NCBI RefSeq assembly: GCF_002077175.1
Contig: NZ_CP014943.1
Location: forward strand, 2,728,001-2,792,000
Reading direction: 5' to 3'
Origin: Colwellia sp. PAMC 21821
GTDB taxonomy: Bacteria; Pseudomonadota; Gammaproteobacteria; Enterobacterales; Alteromonadaceae
DNA length: 64,000 nt
Part shown: piece after piece, positions 46,235 through 56,252 of the stretch
How positions within the stretch are numbered: position 1 is the first letter of the stretch
Layout: each line of letters begins with the position of its first letter
Notes under the pieces: model-generated
Databases searched by the model: none
Seen by the model: only the letters and a program-made list of their open reading frames with translations
Told to the model about the DNA's origin: nothing
Made by a program: the position numbers and the translations under genes

Positions 46235-46839
46235 ATGCATCTGACTTAACTGAAGATCAACACGACTGTTTACAAGAGTTGATTAATGTCGCTATGGGTC
46301 AAGCAAGCGATCAACTCGCACGTTATTTAGATACCTTTGTGTATTTAAAAGTGCCGAGTATAGAACAAGTGCGCTCAGAGCATTTATTTGACAGTCTTAA
46401 CCATGACTTAAAAGCAATGGCAATTGTTAGCCAAGGCTTTTTTGGTTATGAAGGTATTCGTGGTGAAGCACTATTGATGTATCAACCGCTAGATTCAAAC
46501 CGTTTGGCTGACTTACTCGGTTATGAAGCCGATGAACTTTCATTTGACGAGCAAATTATAGATTTAAGTTCTATTTTAACCACCACATTTCTAAATGTGT
46601 TTGCCAGACAAATAGACAACCAGATGTCATACAGTGCCCCAAGGCTATTATCTACTAATTTGAACAAGGTAAATGAGCACTTACAACAGCAATCTTTTAA
46701 TTGGGATTATGCATTAAAAGTTAAAATTAGTTATCAAGTAACTGACTACTCATTTAATTGCGATATGGTGCTGCTTATTCCTGAGGAAGCTATTATTAAT
46801 ATTAAAACTGTTATTGATCGAATACTGGCAGACTTTTAA
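46231..46839 (+). CDS. CheC/CheX-like phosphatase
   Basis: A 202-aa protein of the CheC family. D12-CLQ-E16-LI-N19 fits the D/S-x3-E-x2-N phosphatase motif, followed by VAMGQAS. A second motif would lie near SSILTTTFLN (about 114-123), but its Glu is missing, so one active site remains. It probably removes phosphate from the CheY-like protein encoded just upstream. The start overlaps that gene by 4 bp; the cyclase follows after 2 bp. Confidence 0.82.
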   Translation: MNASDLTEDQHDCLQELINVAMGQASDQLARYLDTFVYLKVPSIEQVRSEHLFDSLNHDLKAMAIVSQGFFGYEGIRGEALLMYQPLDSNRLADLLGYEADELSFDEQIIDLSSILTTTFLNVFARQIDNQMSYSAPRLLSTNLNKVNEHLQQQSFNWDYALKVKISYQVTDYSFNCDMVLLIPEEAIINIKTVIDRILADF

Positions 46840-46841
46840 AA

Positions 46842-47786
46842 ATGTTAGATACCCTTTGTAGTGATATTTTAAATCGCTTAAATACAGGAATCTTAATTCT
46901 AGATAAAAATTTTAATATTCTAATGTGGAATCGATTTCTGGAAGTGCATGCCAACAAAAGCGACAAACAAGTTATCGGCAAAAGTATTTTTGTTGTTTTT
47001 CCAGAGTTACCTAGAAAGTGGTTTGAACGTAAATTATCGAGTGTTATCCAATTAAAAAACCAGTCTTTTTGCGGCTGGGAGCAACGCCATCACCTATTTG
47101 AACTTTCCCATTCTCGCCCTATAACAACAGACAGTGACTTTATGGCACAAAACTGTACTTTTTTACCTGTTGAGGTAGAAGGAGAAGTTGAGCGTATCTG
47201 TATTTTAATTGAAGATGTTACTGATGTTTGTCATTACCAAACTCAATTAAACAAGGTTTTGCAGGAGCTGGCTTTATCGAGTCGTATAGATGGTTTGACC
47301 CAAACCTTTAATCGTAAGCATTGGGAAGAGTGTTTTGCTGCTGAGTTTTCTCGAGCTCAGCGCTATAAACAAGAACTCGCCTTAGTGATGCTAGATTTAG
47401 ATCAATTTAAATTATTGAACGACACCTATGGCCATCAAGGTGGTGATAAAGTGTTAATTGATACATCAAAAGCTATTAATGAAATGCTTCGGATGGGCGA
47501 TTTGTTTGGCCGCTATGGTGGTGAAGAATTTGCGGTGATATTGCCAAACACCGACCTAAAAGGGGCTGAAGATGTTGCAGAGCGTATTCGTAAAACCATT
47601 GAAGGTAATGCTATTCATTATCAAGACCAAGTCATTACTGTTACTGTCAGTATTGGTGTTGCTGTTATGGATGAGAGTGACGCCCGTTATGAAAACCTGA
47701 TAAGTCATGCCGATATAGCATTATATAAAGCGAAGGGGGCAGGGCGTAACCGAGTTTGTTTAGCGCAAAAACCGAGTGTTTCATGA
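46842..47786 (+). CDS. Diguanylate cyclase with N-terminal PAS-like domain
   Basis: A 314-aa cytoplasmic protein. Residues of about 8-130 resemble a PAS sensor (ILILDKNFNILMWNRFLEVH). The GGDEF domain reads GGEEF at 226-230, with metal Asp in LVMLDLDQFK. An I-site RMGD (217-220) lies five residues before GGEEF, so the enzyme should be active and product-inhibited. Third gene of the CheY-CheC operon; the phosphorelay may tune c-di-GMP. Confidence 0.92.
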   Translation: MLDTLCSDILNRLNTGILILDKNFNILMWNRFLEVHANKSDKQVIGKSIFVVFPELPRKWFERKLSSVIQLKNQSFCGWEQRHHLFELSHSRPITTDSDFMAQNCTFLPVEVEGEVERICILIEDVTDVCHYQTQLNKVLQELALSSRIDGLTQTFNRKHWEECFAAEFSRAQRYKQELALVMLDLDQFKLLNDTYGHQGGDKVLIDTSKAINEMLRMGDLFGRYGGEEFAVILPNTDLKGAEDVAERIRKTIEGNAIHYQDQVITVTVSIGVAVMDESDARYENLISHADIALYKAKGAGRNRVCLAQKPSVS

Positions 47787-47893
47787 ATATTTTAATCAAA
47801 TATTCAATCTTCCTAACTTTTATACATATATTAGTTTTTTTTATTCATAAAAAGCAGTTGACAGAAAAATTCATATCAGGCACTTTATACCTC

Positions 47894-47968
47894 ATGAATA
47901 TTCTACAACGTCGCAACATTATTATTATCACCACTACCACCCTCACCGGGATGGTGGTCATTGGCTGA
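47894..47968 (+). CDS. thrL: thr operon leader peptide
   Basis: A 24-codon peptide beginning MNILQRRN with the run IIIITTTT and ending GMVVIG. A run of Thr and Ile codons before an attenuator is exactly the thrL layout: ribosome stalling when charged Thr-tRNA or Ile-tRNA is scarce lets transcription continue. The open frame extends upstream to 47756, but the leader start at 47894 fits best. Confidence 0.85.
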   Translation: MNILQRRNIIIITTTTLTGMVVIG

Positions 47969-47991
47969 CGTGTAGAATTTAGCAATTTTAT

Positions 47992-48027
47992 AAAGCCCGT
48001 GACCATTTAGGTTACGGGCTTTTTTTA
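47992..48027 (+). terminator. thr attenuator terminator
   Basis: AAAGCCCGTGACC and GGTTACGGGCTTT form a 13-bp stem with one G-T pair and a 5-nt loop, followed by a T tract. It lies between thrL and thrA, the expected transcription attenuator. Confidence 0.88.
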
Positions 48028-48050
48028 TATTTAGGGTTTAAGGGGTAAAA

Positions 48051-50507
48051 ATGCGTGTATTAAAATTTGGTGGTTCGTCTTTGGCTTCGGGTCAGCGCTT
48101 TATTGAAGTGGCGAACATTATCAAAAATAAAAGTCAGTCTTCTCGACTTGCTATAGTCGTTTCTGCGCCACAAGGCGTGACTAATCATTTAGTGGCGATG
48201 GCAGAAAATATCTCTAATGAAGAAAAACTGCAAAGTGACTTGTTGCATTTTAAACACGCTATTGAAAACATTATCCAAGACTTGTCGGCGAGATTGCCGA
48301 GTTTTAGCTCGCAACACAGTGAGCAAGTACTTGCGACGTGGGAACATCAATTAAGCCGATACTTGCATGGTGCAACATTACTGTCATTTTGTCCTGAACA
48401 TGTGCGTGCACGTATTATTAGCATAGGTGAGCGTTTGAGTGTGGCACTTTTGCAGTCAGTATTGTCAGCCGATGCAATCGAAGTGAGTGTTATTGAACCC
48501 GAAAAATTCCTTCGCACCAATGATGTTTCGATGAATGCCGTGGCAGACTTAGTGTTATGTAAAGAAAGATTTCAGCATGTTTATAACGAACTTAACACGA
48601 TTGCCCTTATGCCAGGTTTTATCGGTGTTGATAGCCTTGGTAATGTTACAACATTAGGTCGCAATGGTTCAGATTACTCTGCTGCGGTATTAGCGGTTTG
48701 TAGTGAGGCTGAGTATTGCGAAATTTGGACGGACGTTGACGGTGTATATAACGCAGATCCTCGCCTAATAAAAGAAGCACAATTATTAGATTATTTATCT
48801 TACCAAGAAGCGATGGAGCTATCTTATTTTGGTGCGAGTGTTTTACATCCAAAAACAATCGGTCCTATTGCTCAGCATCACATTCCTTGTTTGATTAAAA
48901 ATACCGGTAATCCTGAAGCAGCAGGAACGTTAATCGCTAATGAAAATGATCAGCAAAAGCGTGTTAAAGCGATTTCAAATTTAGATGACTTAACCATGGT
49001 GAATGTTTCTGGCCCTGGTATGAAAGGCATGGTTGGTATGGCGAGTCGTGTTTTTGCTACCATGAGTCGCGAAAACATCTCTTTAATTTTAATCAGCCAG
49101 TCTTCAAGTGAATATTGTATTAGTTTTTGTATTTATTCGTCTGATGCAGATAAAGCTGAGCAAAGCTTACAAGAAGAATTCGAATTAGAATTGTTAAACG
49201 GTTTATTAGAGCCGTTAACGTTAACGCATAAATTATCCATTGTGTCTTTAGTTGGCGATGGTATGCATCATCAACAAGGTGTTGCGGCTAAATTTTTCAG
49301 TTCACTTGCGCAAGCACGTGTGAATGTTGTTGCTATTGCTCAAGACTCGTCAGAGCGCAGTATTTCTGTGGTTATCGAAAGCAGAAAATGTACAGACGCT
49401 ATGAAAGTTAGTCATCAAAACTTCTTTTCTCACAAGCCAACAATAGATGTATTCTTGGTTGGTTGTGGTGTTGTCGGTAGCGAGTTACTGGCTCAAATAG
49501 CCCGCCAGCAGGCAAAACTTACTACAGACAATATTTCACTGAAAGTTTATGGCTTGGCTAACAGTAAAGGCATGGTATTTAACAGTGAAGGTATCGATGT
49601 TGCTAATTGGCAAGAAAATTTAGGCCAAGAAGCTTTGCCGGTTACTGTTGAAAATATTAAAAACTTTGTTCGTGCAAACCATTTAATTAACCCGGTATTA
49701 GTTGATTGTACTTCTAACGAAGCACTTGCTTTGCAATATGTGGATTATTTAGAAGCCGGCTTTAATGTTGTAACGCCTAATAAGAAAGCGAACACAGATT
49801 CTTGGGAATATTATCAAGCATTACGAACGGCAGCTCAAAAAACTAACCGTCGATTTTTATACGAAACAACGGTTGGCGCTGGCTTACCGGTTATTGATAC
49901 GTTGCAAAACTTGCTAAAAGCGGGTGATGAGCTGGTAAAATTTGAAGGGGTATTATCAGGTTCTTTATCGTATATATTCGGTAAACTTGATGAGGGTATG
50001 ACTTTATCTCAAGCAACAACGTTAGCTAAAGAGCAGGGCTTTACAGAGCCTGATCCTCGTGATGACCTGAGCGGTATGGACGTAGCGCGTAAGCTGCTTA
50101 TCATGGCTAGAGAAGCGGGTATGCCGTTAGAGTTAACTGACATCGAAATCGAACCGGTTTTAGCCGAGTCGTTCGATGCAAGCGGTGACGTAGCAACCTT
50201 TATGAGTAATTTACCATCGTTAGATCAGGCATTCGCTGAGCGCATCAATGTAGCTAAAGCAGAAGGTAAAGTGCTGAGATACATTGGTAATATTGTTGAT
50301 GGAAAATGTCAGGTGGCTATTGAAGCTGTCGGCGTCGGTCATCCACTTTATAGCATTAAAGATGGCGAAAACGCGTTAGCGGTTCATAGTCGTTATTATC
50401 AACCGTTACCTTTTGTTTTACGTGGTTATGGCGCTGGTGCTGCAGTTACCGCAGCAGGTGTTTTTGGTGACGTATTAAGAACATTAGCATGGGAGCAACA
50501 GCACTAA
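48051..50507 (+). CDS. thrA: Bifunctional aspartokinase I/homoserine dehydrogenase I
   Basis: An 818-aa fused enzyme. The aspartokinase part begins [15 protein letters not shown] and has [16 protein letters not shown]. Two ACT-type regulatory repeats follow (about 320-460). The homoserine dehydrogenase part has [14 protein letters not shown] for NAD(P) binding and [17 protein letters not shown]. It catalyses the first and third steps from aspartate to threonine. Length matches E. coli ThrA. It is regulated by the upstream attenuator. Confidence 0.96.
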   Translation: MRVLKFGGSSLASGQRFIEVANIIKNKSQSSRLAIVVSAPQGVTNHLVAMAENISNEEKLQSDLLHFKHAIENIIQDLSARLPSFSSQHSEQVLATWEHQLSRYLHGATLLSFCPEHVRARIISIGERLSVALLQSVLSADAIEVSVIEPEKFLRTNDVSMNAVADLVLCKERFQHVYNELNTIALMPGFIGVDSLGNVTTLGRNGSDYSAAVLAVCSEAEYCEIWTDVDGVYNADPRLIKEAQLLDYLSYQEAMELSYFGASVLHPKTIGPIAQHHIPCLIKNTGNPEAAGTLIANENDQQKRVKAISNLDDLTMVNVSGPGMKGMVGMASRVFATMSRENISLILISQSSSEYCISFCIYSSDADKAEQSLQEEFELELLNGLLEPLTLTHKLSIVSLVGDGMHHQQGVAAKFFSSLAQARVNVVAIAQDSSERSISVVIESRKCTDAMKVSHQNFFSHKPTIDVFLVGCGVVGSELLAQIARQQAKLTTDNISLKVYGLANSKGMVFNSEGIDVANWQENLGQEALPVTVENIKNFVRANHLINPVLVDCTSNEALALQYVDYLEAGFNVVTPNKKANTDSWEYYQALRTAAQKTNRRFLYETTVGAGLPVIDTLQNLLKAGDELVKFEGVLSGSLSYIFGKLDEGMTLSQATTLAKEQGFTEPDPRDDLSGMDVARKLLIMAREAGMPLELTDIEIEPVLAESFDASGDVATFMSNLPSLDQAFAERINVAKAEGKVLRYIGNIVDGKCQVAIEAVGVGHPLYSIKDGENALAVHSRYYQPLPFVLRGYGAGAAVTAAGVFGDVLRTLAWEQQH

Positions 50508-51481
50508 TGAGTGTTTCAGTATTTGCACCAGCATCAATTGGCAATGTTAATGTTGGTTTTGATGTTTTAGGTTTAGCAGTTAAGCCCGTCGACGGTACAT
50601 TATTAGGTGATGTTATTACGGTTACCCATAGTAATGACGGCGACCAATTAGACGTTATCGGTAATTTTGCTAATAAATTACCAAGCGATGTTAAGCTAAA
50701 TATTGTTTGGGATTGTTTACTTTTATTTAATAAAGAACTCCTTGCCAGTAAGCAAACTATTGCTGAAGTCAAAATTACCTTAGATAAGCGTATGCCGGTA
50801 GGTAGCGGATTAGGCTCTAGTGCTTGTTCTGTGGTGGCGGCAATTGCGGGTTTAAATGCTTTTTATGAAAAATACCATGAGTTTAGCTTTTCGGAGCAAG
50901 CACTGTTAAAAATGATGGGGCAAATGGAAGCAAAAATTAGTGGTAGTCTACACTATGATAATGTTGCACCATGTTTTCTAGGTGGTATGCAGTTAATGGT
51001 GCCAGACTCAGATATAATTGCGCGAGATTTACCACAATTTGATGATTGCTATTTTGTGATGGCATATCCAGGGATTGAAGTCTCAACCAAAGCGGCAAGA
51101 GATATATTGCCAACATCTTATTCGCGGGCAGATCTAATTAGCTTTGGACAGAATTTAGCGACCTTTGTCGATGCTTGTCATCGCGGTGATAAAACGCAGG
51201 CATTCTCGGTATTAACCGATGTAGTGGCTGAACCTTATCGCAAAACAATTTTACCTGGTTACAGCGATGCAGCGAGTTACTTAAGACAGGAAGGTTGCTT
51301 AGCTGTTGGTATTTCGGGTTCAGGTCCAACACTTTTTTGTGTTACTGACGATGAAGCGAAAGCTAAAAAGTTTGCCAACTGGTTAAGCGACAATTATTTA
51401 CAAACATCATCGTCCGGCACAAGTGAAGGTTTTGTTCATATTTGTCAGGCTGATGCTCAAGGTGCAGTAAGTTTACCTTAG
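50507..51481 (+). CDS. thrB: Homoserine kinase
   Basis: A 324-aa GHMP kinase, starting [19 protein letters not shown]. The ATP loop is MPVGSGLGSSACSV, and GISGSGPTLFC lies near the C-terminus. It phosphorylates homoserine. I chose ATG 50507, sharing one base with the thrA stop (TAATG), over the longer in-frame start at 50489. Translationally coupled in the thr operon. Confidence 0.95.
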   Translation: MSVSVFAPASIGNVNVGFDVLGLAVKPVDGTLLGDVITVTHSNDGDQLDVIGNFANKLPSDVKLNIVWDCLLLFNKELLASKQTIAEVKITLDKRMPVGSGLGSSACSVVAAIAGLNAFYEKYHEFSFSEQALLKMMGQMEAKISGSLHYDNVAPCFLGGMQLMVPDSDIIARDLPQFDDCYFVMAYPGIEVSTKAARDILPTSYSRADLISFGQNLATFVDACHRGDKTQAFSVLTDVVAEPYRKTILPGYSDAASYLRQEGCLAVGISGSGPTLFCVTDDEAKAKKFANWLSDNYLQTSSSGTSEGFVHICQADAQGAVSLP

Positions 51482-51520
51482 CGAAAAATTAATAGATTAA
51501 ACCCTATATAGGAATTAAGT

Positions 51521-52807
51521 GTGAAATTTTATAATTTAAAAGAAAACGATGAACAAGTCAGTTTTGCTTGTGCGGTAAAGCAAGGTTTAGGGCGTAACCA
51601 AGGGTTGTTTTTCCCTGAAGAATTACCTCGTTTTGATAATATTGAAGCCTTACTTGCGCTGCCAATGGTTGAGCGCAGCGTTAAGGTATTATACCCGTTT
51701 GTGAGTGAAGATTTAACTGAAGACCAGTTAACTGAAATTGTAACTGATGCCTTCAATTTCCCAGCGCAAATACAGCCTATCAGTGAAAAACGTGCAATAT
51801 TAGAATTATTCCACGGTCCAACACTGGCTTTTAAAGACTTTGGCGCTCGCTTTATGGCTAAATGTTTACAAGCGTTCAGTGAAAATAAAAAAGTCACTAT
51901 TTTAACGGCAACATCGGGTGATACTGGCGCTGCGGTTGCCCATGCATTCCACGGTATTGATAACATCGATGTGGTTATTTTATATCCGAAAGGCAAAATC
52001 AGTTTACTGCAAGAAAAAATGTTTACTACCTTAGGTGGTAATATTCGAACTATCGCAGTAGAAGGCACGTTTGATGATTGTCAGTCGTTAGTTAAACAGT
52101 CTTTTGAAGATAAAGAACTGAAAGAAACTATCGGATTAAACTCTGCAAATTCAATAAACATTAGTCGTTTGTTAGCGCAAATTTGTTATTACTTTGAAGC
52201 AGTTGCTCAGCTTTATCGTCAAAAAGGTAATGATGCCTTAAAAGATATTGTTTTTTCAATTCCAAGTGGTAATTTTGGTAACTTAACCGCCGGACTATTT
52301 GCTAAAGCATTAGGTTTACCGATTAAGCGTTTTATTGCGGCAACGAATGCTAACGATACTGTACCTCGCTACTTACAAACTGGCGAATGGACACCTAATG
52401 ACACGGTAGCAACTATTTCTAACGCTATGGATGTTAGTAACCCTAACAACTGGCCACGTGTTGAGCATATGCTACAAGCCGGCTTAGTTGAGCAAGATTG
52501 CGTTAGTTCAGTATCAATTGATGAAGAGCAAACTCAAATGGCTATGATCCAGTTGGCAAAACTTGGCTACATAAGTGAGCCTCATGCAGCAGTGGCTTAC
52601 AGAGCATTGCAATATAATGCCACGGATACTGAATTCGGTGTATTTTTGGGTACCGCTCATCCAGCGAAATTTAAAGATATTGTTGAAAGTACTTTAGGCC
52701 AGCCAATAGGCTTACCAAAAGAGCTTGCCGATTGTGCTAGTGAAACTATTTTATCTACTACAAGTACAACTGATTTTGCCGAGCTTAGAGCTTACTTAAT
52801 GGCATAG
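51521..52807 (+). CDS. thrC: Threonine synthase
   Basis: A 428-aa PLP enzyme, last step to threonine. The PLP lysine is in GPTLAFKDFGARFM, with TSGDTGAAVAHAF for phosphate contact and IPSGNFGNLTAG for the cofactor ring. It begins at GTG 39 bp after thrB and is followed by a strong terminator. Confidence 0.95.
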   Translation: MKFYNLKENDEQVSFACAVKQGLGRNQGLFFPEELPRFDNIEALLALPMVERSVKVLYPFVSEDLTEDQLTEIVTDAFNFPAQIQPISEKRAILELFHGPTLAFKDFGARFMAKCLQAFSENKKVTILTATSGDTGAAVAHAFHGIDNIDVVILYPKGKISLLQEKMFTTLGGNIRTIAVEGTFDDCQSLVKQSFEDKELKETIGLNSANSINISRLLAQICYYFEAVAQLYRQKGNDALKDIVFSIPSGNFGNLTAGLFAKALGLPIKRFIAATNANDTVPRYLQTGEWTPNDTVATISNAMDVSNPNNWPRVEHMLQAGLVEQDCVSSVSIDEEQTQMAMIQLAKLGYISEPHAAVAYRALQYNATDTEFGVFLGTAHPAKFKDIVESTLGQPIGLPKELADCASETILSTTSTTDFAELRAYLMA

Positions 52808-52843
52808 TAACTTCGCTCGTTAAAGGAATCTCAGGTTTATTAT

Positions 52844-52870
52844 AAAAGGCAGTTTTTACTGCCTTTTTTT
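52844..52870 (+). terminator. Terminator of the thr operon
   Basis: AAAAGGCAGT and ACTGCCTTTT form a 10-bp stem with a 4-nt loop and a T tract of at least seven. Confidence 0.92.
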
Positions 52871-53041
52871 CGTTTGATTGTTCGCTGTAGGTCAACATTT
52901 AAGCCGTCATATAGTCAACCCAAGTTCATATGGCCGCTCAGCGCTTTGTTCCAGACAAATACTCAGTATCTACCCATGACATTCATGTATTTAATACCGC
53001 ATAATATACCCACGATATTAAATACATGATCACTACAGAAT

Positions 53042-53734
53042 ATGACTCAGATAAAACCTCAATGGCAAAAAATAATTACCCATGAGCAACAACAAGATTA
53101 CTTTCAACAATTATCTAAAGCAGTTGCTCAACAACGAACGGATGGCGAAGTAGTATTACCGCTTGAAGAAGATGTATTTACGGCATTTTCTACTGTTGAT
53201 TTGTCAGATGTGAAAGTGGTTATACTTGGACAAGACCCATATCATGGTTTGGGTGCAAATGGTCAATCACAAGCGCATGGTCTAGCTTTTTCGGTCCGTA
53301 AAGGCATTAAAGTTCCGCCTTCGTTAGTCAATATATATAAAGAGCTTAGCCAAGATATAACGGACTTTGTTACACCAAAACATGGCTACTTAACGGAGTG
53401 GGCTGAGCAAGGAGTATTGCTGCTAAATACCGTGCTTACCGTTAAGCAAGGGCAAGCACATTCTCACGCGAAATTAGGCTGGGAAACATTTACCGATAAA
53501 ATTATTGCTGAATTAAATCAGCATAATGGCGGTTGTGTATTTATGCTCTGGGGCAGCCATGCGCAGAAAAAAGGTAAAAATATTGATCAGCAAAAGCACC
53601 TTGTTTTAAGCGGTCCACACCCATCACCACTTTCTGCTTATCGCGGATTTTTCGGTTGTCGGCACTTTTCTAAAGCCAATACCTGGTTACAAACGCAAAA
53701 TAAAACCATTATTAATTGGCAAATTAGCGATTAA
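53042..53734 (+). CDS. ung: Uracil-DNA glycosylase
   Basis: A 230-aa enzyme that removes uracil from DNA. The water-activating motif is ILGQDPYHG (Asp65), and [10 protein letters not shown] carries the catalytic His and the DNA-intercalating region. Length and start are normal. Stands alone, with weak promoter-like AT-rich DNA before it. Confidence 0.96.
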   Translation: MTQIKPQWQKIITHEQQQDYFQQLSKAVAQQRTDGEVVLPLEEDVFTAFSTVDLSDVKVVILGQDPYHGLGANGQSQAHGLAFSVRKGIKVPPSLVNIYKELSQDITDFVTPKHGYLTEWAEQGVLLLNTVLTVKQGQAHSHAKLGWETFTDKIIAELNQHNGGCVFMLWGSHAQKKGKNIDQQKHLVLSGPHPSPLSAYRGFFGCRHFSKANTWLQTQNKTIINWQISD

Positions 53735-53961
53735 AAAGTAGTGATTTTTGGTCACTTTAAAGAAAATCATTTCAATATAGCTAGATTACTAAAATTTATT
53801 TTCATATTTAGCTTTATATAAACTGTTATTGGTAAGTATGTTCATTATTATGTGATATTTTGGATTTATTTTGCTATTAATGCTGGTTTGTTGGTTTTAT
53901 ATTTTTCAAAAGTCGAATAATGCTAGTATGTTTTTATTATAGACGTTAAGAGCAAGCTAGT

Positions 53962-55494
53962 ATGTCATTGGAAAGTTATTTTTTACCATTTCGGCACCAT
54001 GTTATTGGGCAAAATCTTCAGCATAAAATTAATGGTCAAACGCTTGATATTATTTATGCCGATTGGACCGCCAGTGGTCGACTATATCAACCTATTGAAG
54101 ATTACATTACCAATGAATTAGGGCCTTATGTCGCTAATACACATACTGAAACTAATTTAACCGGTAGTGCCATGACTCACGCCTATCACGATGCTCAACA
54201 TGTCATTAAACGCCATGTAAATGCTTGCGATAATGATGTTTTGATCACTGCGGGTGCCGGTATGACCGCAGTGGTCAACAAATTCCAACGTATTTTAGGT
54301 TTGCGCATTCCTGAGCGCATGCAAGCGCAAGTTAGCTTTTTAGAAAATGATAGACCTGTAGTTTTTATAACGCATATGGAACATCACTCTAATCAAACAT
54401 CTTGGTATGAATGCGATGTGACGCTTGAAATTGTTGATCCAGATAGCAATGGCTTACCTTCTTTAGAACACTTGGCGCAGTTGTTAGAAAAATACCAAGA
54501 CCGGACAGTAAAAATAGGCTCATTTTCTGCCTGTTCAAATGTTACGGGTATAAAAACGCCTTATTATCAACTTGCTGAAATTATGCATCAACATGGCGGT
54601 TTATGTTTCGTCGATTTTGCTGCTTCTGCACCTTATGTTGATATTGACATGCACCCAAGTAACCCAAAACAAGCATTAGATGCTATCTATTTTTCACCTC
54701 ATAAATTTTTAGGTGGTCCTGGCAGTTCTGGAGTGCTGGTATTTAATAAAGCGCTTTATAAAAACAAAGTGCCTGATCACCCCGGTGGCGGAACGGTTAC
54801 TTGGACCAATCCTTGGGGTAAACATAGTTTCTTTAATAATATAGAGATGCGCGAAGATGGTGGCACACCAGGATTTTTACAATGCATAAAAGCCGCGTTA
54901 GCGATTAAAGTAAAAGATGCGATGGGGGTTGAAAATATACAGCAACGCGAAGCTGAAATAACTCATTATGTGATGGACAGTTTAGCTAAAAATGAACATG
55001 TTGTGATGCTTGAACCCAGTGTTCGTGACCGTCTCGCTATTGTTTCGTTTTATGTACCAGGCGCGCATTATAATTTAATTGTACGACTACTCAATGATAA
55101 GTTTGGCGTGCAAACTCGCGGTGGTTGTTCATGTGCGGGTACTTATGGCCATATTCTTTTAAATGTTGATCAAGATACTTCGTCAAAAATTACTCAACAA
55201 ATAGATTTAGGTGATTACGCCGAAAAGCCAGGTTGGATACGAGCGTCATTTCACCCGACTACATCGGACAAGGAAGTTGCTTATGTGGTGGACGCGATAA
55301 ATCAAGTGACTGAAAATATAACTGTCTGGAGCAAAGAATATCGCTTTAATCCAGCAACGGGTGATTATGAACACGGTAAACTCGATGTTGAATACCCAAG
55401 TTTATCTAGTTTTAAAGCCTTGCCAGAATGTTTACCAGTGGGTATTGATAATTTGATAGAGAAGCCTTCTATATTACGTAAAATATTTGGCTAA
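53962..55494 (+). CDS. Class V aminotransferase-fold PLP enzyme
   Basis: A 510-aa cysteine desulfurase-like protein. Lys248 in YFSPHKFLGG is the PLP lysine, and FVDFAASAPY contains the ring-binding Asp. A Cys-rich loop RGGCSCAGTYGH follows near residue 390 and may hold the sulfur-carrying Cys, though the position differs from IscS. It is not next to isc or suf genes. The reaction is unknown. A strong terminator follows. Confidence 0.8.
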   Translation: MSLESYFLPFRHHVIGQNLQHKINGQTLDIIYADWTASGRLYQPIEDYITNELGPYVANTHTETNLTGSAMTHAYHDAQHVIKRHVNACDNDVLITAGAGMTAVVNKFQRILGLRIPERMQAQVSFLENDRPVVFITHMEHHSNQTSWYECDVTLEIVDPDSNGLPSLEHLAQLLEKYQDRTVKIGSFSACSNVTGIKTPYYQLAEIMHQHGGLCFVDFAASAPYVDIDMHPSNPKQALDAIYFSPHKFLGGPGSSGVLVFNKALYKNKVPDHPGGGTVTWTNPWGKHSFFNNIEMREDGGTPGFLQCIKAALAIKVKDAMGVENIQQREAEITHYVMDSLAKNEHVVMLEPSVRDRLAIVSFYVPGAHYNLIVRLLNDKFGVQTRGGCSCAGTYGHILLNVDQDTSSKITQQIDLGDYAEKPGWIRASFHPTTSDKEVAYVVDAINQVTENITVWSKEYRFNPATGDYEHGKLDVEYPSLSSFKALPECLPVGIDNLIEKPSILRKIFG

Positions 55495-55508
55495 TTGTCT
55501 GGGATATA

Positions 55509-55542
55509 TCGGTTATTAGTGGCACTAATAACCGAGTTTTTT
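55509..55542 (+). terminator. Terminator after the class V aminotransferase gene
   Basis: TCGGTTATTAG and CTAATAACCGA form a perfect 11-bp stem with a 5-nt loop and a T tract. It also lies before the convergent GNAT gene. Confidence 0.88.
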
Positions 55543-55580
55543 GCTAACAGCTGTCCGTTGCAATAAGAATGTATTAAGGC

Positions 55581-56147
55581 TTATTGAAAAATAATCATCA
55601 TTTCTGCGGCTTCGCAATGACAGTCATGATGACATATCGGACAATCATAGCCAGCTAAGCTAATTTCATGCCAGCGGTCTGGGTGATCTTTAATTAAGAT
55701 GCCACCGCATTTTGTAAAATATTTGACGGCACTATTGCCCGGGCTTGGTCTCCATAAATGGCTAACACCAGCCAGAGCTCCTTGTGCTTTAGTTGCGGAA
55801 ATTGAGCGTTTTAAAAGTTCGCCACCAACGCCGTGGCCACGATAGTGCTCATCAACCGTATTACATTTGAAATAGCAAACTTGTTCAGCAGGTACTGGCC
55901 AGAGTTCAGTTGAGCACCATTTGTCTATCTGCCACTGTTGTGCAGCATAAGTAATTCTAAAACCGACCAATTTTTCATCATGATAAACAACAAAGCTAGC
56001 GTTAATGCCATTTTTAATGCCTTTATCATACCAAGCTTGCATACTGGTTTTATCAATATAACCCTCGCCATGTACCTCGGTAGCTAATTGAATAACAAGG
56101 TCAAAGTCAGCAGGTGTTAAGAGTTGATAGTTAAGCGTAATGGCCAT
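55581..56147 (-). CDS. GNAT-family acetyltransferase with Cys/His-rich tail
   Basis: A 188-aa N-acetyltransferase. The acetyl-CoA loop is HYRGHGVGGELLKRS. The last 25 residues are rich in Cys and His (GYDCPICHHDCHCEA), suggestive of a bound metal, an unusual feature for a GNAT. The substrate is unknown. The gene is convergent with the aminotransferase and divergent from the oxidoreductase. Confidence 0.8.
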   Translation of the reverse strand: MAITLNYQLLTPADFDLVIQLATEVHGEGYIDKTSMQAWYDKGIKNGINASFVVYHDEKLVGFRITYAAQQWQIDKWCSTELWPVPAEQVCYFKCNTVDEHYRGHGVGGELLKRSISATKAQGALAGVSHLWRPSPGNSAVKYFTKCGGILIKDHPDRWHEISLAGYDCPICHHDCHCEAAEMMIIFQ

Positions 56148-56252
56148 AATGTTGTTTTTACTTAGTTAGTTATTACAGTATTGTACTGTTTTTTCTGAGA
56201 TACTTTAAGCGCGCGTGTGCTTAAAAATAATTTAAAAATTTTGGAAGTGAAA

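Noticed and set aside
47756..47968. A 70-aa protein before thrA
   Set aside because: Only the last 24 codons match a thr leader; the upstream part overlaps the cyclase gene and looks noncoding.
51529..52068. Long antisense frame in thrC
   Set aside because: It lies wholly within a conserved gene, with no domain or ribosome site. The same holds for antisense frames in dbpA, moaA, obgE and photolyase genes.
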